Part shown: positions 1-6,465 of the stretch, one piece after another
Layout: each line of letters starts with the position of its first letter
Position numbering within the stretch: position 1 is the first letter of the stretch
Assembly (NCBI GenBank): GCA_016235345.1
Contig: JACRLG010000020.1
Location: forward strand, 1-64,000
Direction of reading: 5' to 3'
Source of the DNA: Deltaproteobacteria bacterium
Lineage (GTDB): Bacteria; Desulfobacterota; Desulfobacteria; Desulfobacterales; Desulfatibacillaceae
Length of the DNA stretch: 64,000 nt
The notes under the pieces: model-generated
Database searches by the model: none
Seen by the model: the letters and a program-made list of their open reading frames with translations, nothing else
Told to the model about the DNA's origin: nothing
Made by a program: the position numbers and the translations under genes

Positions 1-198
1 TCAGAAATCGCCCAAACCGTAAAGTGGCTCATGGCCGACATGGAAAAAGCGGCCAAGCCCTTTGGCCGGGCCGTGACATCCGAGGTCATCGTCGGTTTCT
101 GCCGCATGTGCCGCCCCTGCGAGGATGACTACAACGATGACATGCAAAGCGCCCTTTCGGCTCTTTCCGACTTGATTCACGGCGCAAAGGAGGCCTGA
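1..198 (+). CDS. 3' end of a gene cut by the window edge, function unknown
   Basis: The frame is open from the first base and ends in TGA at 196-198, giving the last 65 residues of a protein. The tail carries a Cys-rich segment (GFCRMCRPCEDDY, about residues 35-47 of the visible part), which could bind a metal or simply be redox-active; I do not recognise the family. An AAGGAGG ribosome-binding site for the next gene lies inside its last codons (188-194) and the gap to the next ATG is only 3 nt. It is therefore probably the preceding member of the dehydratase/reductase operon. Confidence 0.6.
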   Translation, partial: SEIAQTVKWLMADMEKAAKPFGRAVTSEVIVGFCRMCRPCEDDYNDDMQSALSALSDLIHGAKEA

Positions 199-201
199 TC
201 C

Positions 202-1395
202 ATGAGCAAGACGACACCTGACGGAATCATGTCATTATTCATGGAAGCGGCCACCAGGGTCAACAACCCGGTGCTTTAGGAGTGGAAGGCCGAAGGCAAA
301 AAAGTGGTGGGCCACGTGTGCTCCCACGTGCCGGAGGAAGTGGTCACCGCTGCCGGGCTTTTACCATATCGCCTGCGCGGTATCGAAATCACCTCAACGG
401 CCATAGGCGACACCTATTTCGGCCCCTTCATCTGCTCCTGTCCCAAGGCCATTCTGCAAAACGCCGGTGACGGGCGCTTAAACTTCCTGGACGGGGCGGT
501 AATGGTGCAGGCCTGCGATTCCATGCGCAGGCTCGACGAATGCTGGCGCAAGGCCGCAGTTGAAAAAAGCGCCCACATGCCGGGCTTTTTCCACTACTTC
601 GGCGTACCCCACAAGGTTACGGATTACAGCATCAAGTGGTTTGCCGAGGAGATCGAAAAATTCGCCGGTGAGATGGAAAAGCACTTCAACGTCGCCATCA
701 CCCCGGAGGCCCTTGAGAAGGCTGTTGCCGTACACAACGAGACAAGGAGCCTCCTGCTCAGGCTGGAGGATATCCGGTTCAAGGATGACCCGCCCCTTAC
801 GGGCAGCCAGGCAATGGCCATTGTTCTGGCCTCCACGGCCATGCCCAAGGAAACCTACAACGGGCTGTTGAAAACCCTTCTGGATCACCTCGAAGCCGCG
901 CCCGGAATCAACCTTTCCGGCAAGCTGCGCATTCTTCTGGCAGGCTCGGTGGTGGACGATCTGGCCCTCATAGAAGCCATAGAGCACGAGGGCGCTTACG
1001 TTTCCGCCGACACCGTGTGCTTCGGAGCCCGCGCCAACCAGGGGGCGGTGGACGGGTCGGAAAGCGTCTGGCTGAGGCTCGCCCGGCATTATCTCAACGA
1101 GCAGTTCTGCCCCAGGATGTTCGGCTACACCAAGGACCGCTTCGACCTCATCCTCAAAAAATACGAGGATTCCAAGGCCGACGGCATCATTTTCCAGAAC
1201 ATACGGTTTTGCGACCTGCACGGCTCGGAAAACGGCCTTTTTGAAAAGCGCATGGAAAAGGGCGGGATACCGGCCATCCGAATAGAGCGGGAATACGGCT
1301 CCCTGGCCGACGAGGGGCGCGTCAGGATGCGGGTGGGGGCGTTTCTGGAAACCATAGCCAAGGGGGCTGGCAAGCAAGGAGGGCGTCATGCGTAA
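202..1395 (+). CDS. 2-hydroxyacyl-CoA dehydratase / BcrC-like subunit with in-frame TAG
   Basis: This is a catalytic-type subunit of the HgdB/BcrB/BcrC family, which binds a [4Fe-4S] cluster and takes a high-potential electron from an ATP-driven activase. The ATG at 202 has a strong AAGGAGG site 7 nt upstream. The N-terminus matches the family (NNPVL, then a TAG stop at 277-279, then EWKAEGKKVVGHVCSHVPEEV), so the stop falls inside a conserved segment. Downstream the reading is intact for 372 codons. Likely cluster and substrate cysteines occur in GHVCSHVPEE, FICSCPKA and MVQACDSMRR, and the family C-terminal IRIEREYG is present. Without readthrough, only an internal GTG at 304 with no good ribosome-binding site could restart translation. 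It may be a recent nonsense mutation (AAG or CAG to TAG), a sequencing error, or a pyrrolysine codon. It overlaps the next gene by 8 nt. The substrate cannot be told from sequence. Confidence 0.75.
277..279 (+). other. In-frame TAG (codon 26) in the dehydratase subunit gene
   Basis: Reading from the ATG at 202, codon 26 is TAG and is followed at once by GAG TGG AAG GCC, the conserved EWKA of the family. In homologs this position usually holds Lys, Arg or Gln, and both AAG and CAG are one base from TAG. Other genes here end normally in TAG (1388-2785, qmoA, qmoB, qmoC, ilvE), so TAG is not a globally reassigned codon in this genome. Confidence 0.85.
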
Positions 1396-2785
1396 GGAAC
1401 TCACCGAATACGGATACATAGAGGCCATCAACAGCATTCTGTCCCTGGCCCCCACGGTGGCCACCGGCACGAAAAAAGAGTACGAAAAACTCCTTGGCCG
1501 GATGCCTCACTTCAGGGACCTCATAGACGCCCTGATCAGCCTTGGCGAACCCGGAATCCTTTTCCTGGAAGCCTTTTCATCTTACACCACAATGGTTTTG
1601 AACGCCCACAAGGAGGGAAAAAAGCTATGCTTTTCCACCTTCTGCCAGTCACCCGTCATTTTTCACGCAATGGGCATAGTGCCCCAGGTGCTGGAAATAC
1701 TCACGGTCTGCGGTACGCTGGTTCGCAAAAGCGCCATGGGCGAATTGATGGACGTGTGCATAGAAACGGGGTTCACCGAAACATCGTGCTCGTCCCAGCG
1801 CGGCTCCCTGGGGGCCTTTCTGGCCGGGATCGCAGAAAAGCCGGATTTCGTGTGCATCAACACGCCCGGCATCTGCGACACCAACGCGAATTCATTCTCG
1901 TTCGCTGCGGCCCACTTCAACATCCCCTTTTACCAGTTGAATTATCCGCCCACCCTCACGGACGAACGTTCGAGAACCTACCACAGGGCTGATTTCAAGA
2001 ACATGATCGCTTTCCTCGAGGAGCAGACCGGAAACAAGCTGGATGTCAACCGCCTGCGCGAGCTCATGCTTGAAATGCGTAAACAAGACGAGCTCATCTG
2101 CGAGATACAGGACATGCAGCGCCTTATTCCGAGCCCGGTTCCCGGCATTTACAACCTTTTCATCTACGCCATACGCTTCACCCTGGCCGGCCTTCCCCAA
2201 TGCACCAGGCTTTTGGAGGCCATGGTGAAAAAGGCCAAGGAAAACGCCAAGGCAGGCAAGCCCGGAAACGCCAGCGGCGTGGAAAACAAGCGCTGCCTCT
2301 TCATCTATATAGATCACTACGCGGCCAACCTGCCCCTGTTCAACTTCCTGGACGGCCTTGGAATAACGCATCTCGGCGGAATTCTGGACCGCTTCTACCA
2401 GGACGACGCCTTCTATTCCCAGGGCCAGGGCTACAAGACCGAAACCGAGACCCTGGATGCCATGATCGACTCCCTTGCCATGCAGAACAGCCGCCTTCCC
2501 ATGGTGAAGCAGATTCGCGGCCCCTACGATTCCCCGGAAATGTGGCTGGAGGAAGTCACCAAGCTCGCCAAGGAACTCTCGGCTGATCTTACCATCTACT
2601 CAGGCACTCCGGGCTGCCGCAACACCTGGGGCATGGTGAAGCTCATCGTTTCAGACCTTGAAAAAATGGGCCTGCCGACCCATGTCATTGCAAGCGACGC
2701 CTTTGACGACCGGGTGGAGTCCTGGGAGGCCACGAGGCACCGCTTAGAGGAGTTCTTTGAGCTAAGGGGCTTGGCTTCCCCGTAG
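1388..2785 (+). CDS. 2-hydroxyacyl-CoA dehydratase / BcrB-like subunit
   Basis: This is the second catalytic-type subunit of the same radical enzyme, 465 aa. Family features include the Cys-bearing strand KLCFSTFCQSP (about residue 78), ETSCSSQRGS (about 137), CINTPGICDTNANSF (about 156-170), the YQLNYPP segment and a C-terminal Rossmann-like half with YSGTPGCRNTWG. It resembles BcrB/BadE and HgdA-type subunits in length. The start overlaps the preceding gene by 8 nt, implying translational coupling and a heterodimer with the 202-1395 product. It is an enzyme of anaerobic acyl-CoA or aromatic-CoA metabolism in the cytoplasm; whether it dehydrates a 2-hydroxyacyl-CoA or reduces an aromatic CoA ester cannot be decided here. 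Its TAG stop lies within the left arm of a palindromic repeat that begins at 2782. Confidence 0.85.
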   Translation: MRKELTEYGYIEAINSILSLAPTVATGTKKEYEKLLGRMPHFRDLIDALISLGEPGILFLEAFSSYTTMVLNAHKEGKKLCFSTFCQSPVIFHAMGIVPQVLEILTVCGTLVRKSAMGELMDVCIETGFTETSCSSQRGSLGAFLAGIAEKPDFVCINTPGICDTNANSFSFAAAHFNIPFYQLNYPPTLTDERSRTYHRADFKNMIAFLEEQTGNKLDVNRLRELMLEMRKQDELICEIQDMQRLIPSPVPGIYNLFIYAIRFTLAGLPQCTRLLEAMVKKAKENAKAGKPGNASGVENKRCLFIYIDHYAANLPLFNFLDGLGITHLGGILDRFYQDDAFYSQGQGYKTETETLDAMIDSLAMQNSRLPMVKQIRGPYDSPEMWLEEVTKLAKELSADLTIYSGTPGCRNTWGMVKLIVSDLEKMGLPTHVIASDAFDDRVESWEATRHRLEEFFELRGLASP

Positions 2786-2888
2786 GTTGGGTGGTTCATG
2801 GCCAAAGGCCGGGGTTCACCCAACAGGAGCGCCGCGAATTATAAATGTTGGGTGAACCAGCGCTTGCGCGCTGAACCACCCAACCTAC
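2782..2888. repeat. Palindromic repeat, family C copy 1
   Basis: A 17-bp arm GTAGGTTGGGTGGTTCA (2782-2798) is repeated exactly in inverted form at 2872-2888. Inside lies a second inverted pair, GGTTCACCCAAC (2813-2824) and GTTGGGTGAACC (2847-2858). The right half (2847-2888) resembles the short palindrome at 10434-10475. The left arm contains the TAG stop codon of the gene ending at 2785. The layout suggests a REP- or MITE-type element inserted between operon genes; no transposase is linked to it here. Confidence 0.8.
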
Positions 2889-2986
2889 CGAAAGCACAGC
2901 GCCAACCCGTGTTGATATATCGGGATGCGTTGGGCAAGGGTAAAAAACACAAACCACAACCCTTTTGCTTTGAGGGAGAAAATATC

Positions 2987-3766
2987 ATGATCACGGCAGG
3001 ATGCGACGTAGGGTCGCTCACCAGCAAGGCCGTTGTGATGAAGGGAACCAGGATTCTGGGGCAGGCGGTAATAAGAAGCCGCACAAGGCCCGCCGAAACC
3101 GCCGAAAAGGTTCTTAATGAGGCTCTGGAAGCGGCCAAACTTTCCAGAAGCGACGTGGCGAAACTGGTCGGCACGGGCTACGGGCGCGAAAACATCACCT
3201 TCGTGGACGAGATTCATTCCGAAATAGTCTGCCACGCAACCGGCGCGCGTTACCTTGTGCCCACGGCCAACACCGTCATCGACATCGGCGGCCAGGACTG
3301 CAAGGCCATGCGGCTCGACGCGGAAGGAAACGTGGTGAAGTTCCTGGCCAACGACAAGTGCGCTGCCGGAACCGGCCGCTTCCTGGAAGTCATGGCCAAG
3401 GTCCTGAACGTGGACGTGTCCATGCTTGGCAAGCTCTCCGAGCACGCCAAGGTTCCCCTGACGCTTGCCTCCACCTGCACGGTCTGGGCCCAGGCGGACG
3501 TCATCAGCTACATCAACTCCGGCGAGTCCATCGAAGACATTGGTGCGGGAATCAACAACGCCATGGCCGGGCGCGTGGCCACCCTGGCCAACGCCGTCAG
3601 GGTGGAGCGCGAAATCTGCATGACGGGCGGAGTGGCCAAGAACACCGGCGTGGTCCGCGCCCTGGAAAAGCTGTTAGGCACCCGCATAGTGATTCCAAGG
3701 AAGGCCGACCCGCAGCTGGCCGGGGCCATTGGAGCAGCTTTGATCGCCCAAAAGAGCGCCGCCTGA
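2987..3766 (+). CDS. Acyl-CoA dehydratase activase, copy 1 (HgdC/BcrD/BadG family)
   Basis: This is an ATP-hydrolysing [4Fe-4S] activase that injects a low-potential electron into the dehydratase/reductase, 259 aa. It has the ASKHA ATPase fold: phosphate-1 loop GCDVGSLTSKAVV at the N-terminus, the DIGGQDCKA segment, and the adenosine-side GGVAKNTGVVRALE near the C-terminus. The two cysteines that ligate the dimer-bridging cluster are visible in NDKCAAGTGRF and STCTVWAQADV. The ATG at 2987 follows GAGGGAGAAAATATC. A longer upstream frame runs into the palindromic repeat and is not used here. It is followed by a family A element and a paralogous activase rather than a single activase gene. Confidence 0.9.
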   Translation: MITAGCDVGSLTSKAVVMKGTRILGQAVIRSRTRPAETAEKVLNEALEAAKLSRSDVAKLVGTGYGRENITFVDEIHSEIVCHATGARYLVPTANTVIDIGGQDCKAMRLDAEGNVVKFLANDKCAAGTGRFLEVMAKVLNVDVSMLGKLSEHAKVPLTLASTCTVWAQADVISYINSGESIEDIGAGINNAMAGRVATLANAVRVEREICMTGGVAKNTGVVRALEKLLGTRIVIPRKADPQLAGAIGAALIAQKSAA

Positions 3767-3857
3767 TCGAACACCCCCGCCCCTTTCCGCCTGAGTCCCA
3801 CCAGGGGATGGAAGGGCCGCAAAAGATAACAGCCCATTGAAAAAGGGTGAAATGCAC

Positions 3858-3978
3858 AGCCTGGATAAAAACGATGAAATGCAAGGAACGCGAGCAGCGC
3901 GGGGAGGAGTAGTACTTTTCGTACATGACGACCCGCGCTGCGAAGCGTGACGCAGCAGTTCGCGTTTTTGGACAGGCT
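3858..3978 (+). repeat. Structured repeat, family A copy 1
   Basis: The outer arms AGCCTGGATAAAAACG and CGTTTTTGGACAGGCT pair with three non-Watson-Crick positions. The conserved blocks CGATGAAATGCAAGGA (from 3870) and ACGCAGCAGTTCGCG (ending 3964) are shared with the other copies. Between them a 4-bp helix ACGC/GCGT, a GA/GAA internal loop, a perfect 10-bp helix GCAGCGCGGG/CCCGCGCTGC and a GTAC/GTAC tip can form. This copy lies between the two activase genes, 92 nt after the first one, and is the only copy not tight against a stop codon. It ends 18 nt before the next start codon. Confidence 0.8.
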
Positions 3979-3996
3979 GATAAAAGGAGCTAAACC

Positions 3997-4779
3997 ATGC
4001 TGGTAGCAGGAATCGACGTAGGCTCCCTCACGGCCAAGGCCGTGGTGCTGGATAACGGAAAGATCGTGGCCAAGGCGGTTTCAAGGGTCACCCCCAAGCC
4101 CGCCGAAAGCGCGGAAAAAGCCCTGGAGCTGGCTATAAAGGAAAGCGGAATCAAAAAAAGCGAGATCGGCTTTTACGTGGCAACCGGCTACGGAAGAAAA
4201 CAGATTCCCTTCGTTCATCAGGTGGCCAGCGAAATAGCCTGCCACGCAAGGGGAATCCACTTTCTTCTGCCCGAAGCCCGCGCAATAATCGACATAGGCG
4301 GACAGGACGCCAAGGCGGCCCGCGTCGACGAAAAAGGCGATGTTGTCCGCTACGCCTACAACGACAAGTGCGCGTCGGGAACCGGGCGTTTTCTGGAAGT
4401 CATGGCCGAGACCCTGGAAGTGGCCCTTGACGACTTCGGCGATCTCGCTCTTTCATCCGAAAACGAGGTGCGGATTTCCAACCAGTGCGTGGTTTTCGCG
4501 GAAACCGAGGTGGTGAGCCTGGTTAACCGGGGCGTGGAAACCGGGGCCATCATCAAGGGCCTTCACAACGCCCTGGCGGGCCGGGTGGCGTCTCTCGCCA
4601 AGAGCATCGGCATTGACGGCAAGGTCGCCTTCACGGGAGGGGTCGCCAAAAACAAGGGCGTGAAAAAGGCCCTAGAAATAGCCCTTGGAATAACGCTTCT
4701 CACCCCTTCCGAAGACCCCCAGTTGATGGGTGCGCTAGGGGCGGCGCTCATCGCGGCTGATGCTGCCTCGGGAAAATGA
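3997..4779 (+). CDS. Acyl-CoA dehydratase activase, copy 2
   Basis: A second ASKHA-type activase of 260 aa, clearly paralogous to the 2987-3766 product but well diverged. Motifs: GIDVGSLTAKAVV near the start, IDIGGQDAKAARVD, cluster cysteines in NDKCASGTGRF and NQCVVFAETEV, and FTGGVAKNKGVKKALE near the end. An AAAAGGAG site precedes the ATG. Hydroxyacyl-CoA dehydratases normally use one homodimeric activase, whereas class I benzoyl-CoA reductases use two unlike subunits (BcrA and BcrD). Two activase genes therefore suggest a heterodimer, as in benzoyl-CoA reductase, although both proteins here have the short BcrD-like length. Confidence 0.9.
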   Translation: MLVAGIDVGSLTAKAVVLDNGKIVAKAVSRVTPKPAESAEKALELAIKESGIKKSEIGFYVATGYGRKQIPFVHQVASEIACHARGIHFLLPEARAIIDIGGQDAKAARVDEKGDVVRYAYNDKCASGTGRFLEVMAETLEVALDDFGDLALSSENEVRISNQCVVFAETEVVSLVNRGVETGAIIKGLHNALAGRVASLAKSIGIDGKVAFTGGVAKNKGVKKALEIALGITLLTPSEDPQLMGALGAALIAADAASGK

Positions 4780-4815
4780 CCACTTGAAAAAGGACAGAAA
4801 AGGCCGGAGGGCGAC

Positions 4816-6144
4816 ATGGGTCATCTGGTGGCACGGGACGTTTACAGGGACTTGGGCGAAAAGCTGGACAACCTCTGGGTGAGGGCCCCCCAAAAGGAGG
4901 TCTTCTTCGAGATTTTAAAGCACCTCTACAGCCCGGAGGAAGCCGAGGTCGTAATCGGGATGCCCTACACCTTCTCCACGGTGAAGCGCATCGCAAAGGC
5001 CGTTAAAATCCCCGAAGCGAAGCTCGCCGGCATCCTGGAAGGCCTTGCGTCCAAGGGGCTGGTGATGGACATTTTCTCGAACGGCGAGAAGGTTTACGTG
5101 CCCTCGCCCCTCGTTATCGGCCTTTTCGAGTTCACCATGATGCGCACGGACGGCAAGGTCGATTTCAAGCAGATGGCCTCCTTCTTCCATGATTACATGC
5201 AGGGCGACAGCGCGGTTTACGAGGCCAATTTCGGAAACGGGCAGATTACAAGCGTGATGCGGACGGTCCCCCACGGTCAAGCCATACACCCGGACACCTG
5301 CGTGGAGGTGCTGGATTACGAGAAGGCAGAGGCCCTGGTGGACGCCACCGACCGCTTCGCCATTGGCATCTGCTCCTGCCGCCACAAGAAGCATCACCTG
5401 AATGAAAAGCACTGCGACGTTCCCCTTGAAACCTGCACGTCATTCGGAATGGCGGCCGATTACATAATCCGCCACGGTTTCGGCAAGGAAGTCTCCAAGC
5501 AGCAGATGCTGGAAAACCTGAAAACCTCCCGCGAAATGGGGCTGGTGCTAAACGCCGACAACGTTCAGCGCAACATCCGCATGATCTGCCAGTGCTGCGG
5601 CTGCTGCTGCACGGTTTTGCAGGGAGTGAGCAAATTCGGCTATCCCAACACCATCGTAACCAGCCGCTTCATCGCAAAAATCGCCCAGGAGGAATGCATC
5701 GGCTGCGGAAAATGCGCAAAGGCCTGCCCCATCGGCGCGATCACCATGGAGGCGGCACCTTCCGGCGCGATGCTCAAAAGCGGCAAGAAAAAGAAGAAAG
5801 AGCCCAGGGTGAACGAGGAAATCTGCCTGGGTTGCGGGGTCTGCGCCCTGTCGTGCGACACGGCGGCACTGCGCCTGAAAAAGCGGGAACAGCGGGTGAT
5901 TCAGCCCGAAACCACCTTCCACAGGCTCATGCTCCAGACCCTTGACCGGGGAACCATACAGAACCAGCTTTTCGACGACCCGTCAAGCCTCACCCACCAG
6001 GTTCTGCGGCCCATGCTGGGGGCCTTTTTCAAGCTCACGCCTGTCAAAAAGGCCCTGATGAGCGACATGCTGCGCTCAACCTTCCTCTCGGCCATGACAG
6101 CAGGGGCTAAACTTACCGGCAAGGGCTGGATGACGGAGCTTTGA
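4816..6144 (+). CDS. 4Fe-4S protein with N-terminal winged-helix-like region and dicluster ferredoxin domain
   Basis: 442 aa. The first ~110 residues are predicted helical with a winged-helix flavour (YSPEEAEVVIGMPYTFSTVKRIAKAV). A Cys-rich middle follows: GICSCRHKKHH, CDVPLETC and CQCCGCCC around residue 260. The dicluster ferredoxin domain has CIGCGKCAKACP (about residue 294) and CLGCGVCALSCDTAA (about 337). The two ferredoxin motifs are separated by a Lys-rich stretch. It lies 36 nt after the second activase, so it probably feeds electrons to the activase or the dehydratase/reductase; the exact partner is inferred from context. A GGAGG-like site precedes the ATG. Its TGA is followed 15 nt later by a family A element. 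Confidence 0.8.
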   Translation: MGHLVARDVYRDLGEKLDNLWVRAPQKEVFFEILKHLYSPEEAEVVIGMPYTFSTVKRIAKAVKIPEAKLAGILEGLASKGLVMDIFSNGEKVYVPSPLVIGLFEFTMMRTDGKVDFKQMASFFHDYMQGDSAVYEANFGNGQITSVMRTVPHGQAIHPDTCVEVLDYEKAEALVDATDRFAIGICSCRHKKHHLNEKHCDVPLETCTSFGMAADYIIRHGFGKEVSKQQMLENLKTSREMGLVLNADNVQRNIRMICQCCGCCCTVLQGVSKFGYPNTIVTSRFIAKIAQEECIGCGKCAKACPIGAITMEAAPSGAMLKSGKKKKKEPRVNEEICLGCGVCALSCDTAALRLKKREQRVIQPETTFHRLMLQTLDRGTIQNQLFDDPSSLTHQVLRPMLGAFFKLTPVKKALMSDMLRSTFLSAMTAGAKLTGKGWMTEL

Positions 6145-6146
6145 AC

Positions 6147-6266
6147 GGCCGACCACAAGCGCGAACTGCTGTGTCAAACTTCACCGGGCGCGGTGCGCAC
6201 GTATCTCGATACGCTTACGCCCGCGCCCGGCTCGTTTTCCTTGCATTTCATCGCTTGTGATCGGCC
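6147..6266 (-). repeat. Structured repeat, family A copy 2
   Basis: In minus orientation the blocks CGATGAAATGCAAGGA and ACACAGCAGTTCGCG are present. The outer arms GGCCGACCACAAGCG and CGCTTGTGATCGGCC pair with one wobble. The inner helices are AAAC/GTTT, then CCGGGCGCGG/CCGCGCCCGG, then a CGTAT/ATACG tip, all different in sequence from copy 1 but in the same places. The element begins 2 nt after the stop codon of the 4Fe-4S protein gene, and the conserved CGCGAACTG block begins 15 nt after it. Confidence 0.85.
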
Positions 6267-6341
6267 TTACGCACCAGCCGGTTTCAAAGGCGATATCAAA
6301 GCGCTTGTTCAGCCTTGCTCTTTCCATTATCGAAGCCGCGT

Positions 6342-6465
6342 CCTGAAGGACTGAGAGCGATGAAATGCAAGGAAGGCAAGGCGGTAAGGAAGGACGCGTA
6401 CTCCTGTACGCGACGCCCTTACCGGTGAAGCCTTACACAGCAGTTCGCGCTCTCAGTTCTTCAGG
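6342..6465 (+). repeat. Structured repeat, family A copy 3, overlapping a stop codon
   Basis: The outer arms (CCTGAAGGACTGAGAGCG and CGCTCTCAGTTCTTCAGG) pair with one wobble. Inner helices are AAGGC/GCCTT, CGGTAAGG/CCTTACCG and a strong tip CGCGTAC/GTACGCG. The right arm contains the last codons and TGA stop of the phosphofructokinase gene (minus strand, stop at 6453-6455). Seen from that gene, the conserved CGCGAACTG block starts 3 nt after the stop. Confidence 0.85.

Noticed and set aside
1-198. Reading the edge fragment as part of the dehydratase gene
   Set aside because: It ends in its own TGA at 196-198, and the next gene has its own ribosome-binding site and ATG at 202.
478-1470. A 330-codon minus-strand frame opposite the dehydratase subunit
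   Set aside because: It is an antisense reading produced by high GC; the plus-strand product has clear family motifs.
2798-2986. A long N-terminal extension of the first activase
   Set aside because: It is made of the palindromic repeat; family members begin near MITAGCDVGS, and the ATG at 2987 has a purine-rich site.
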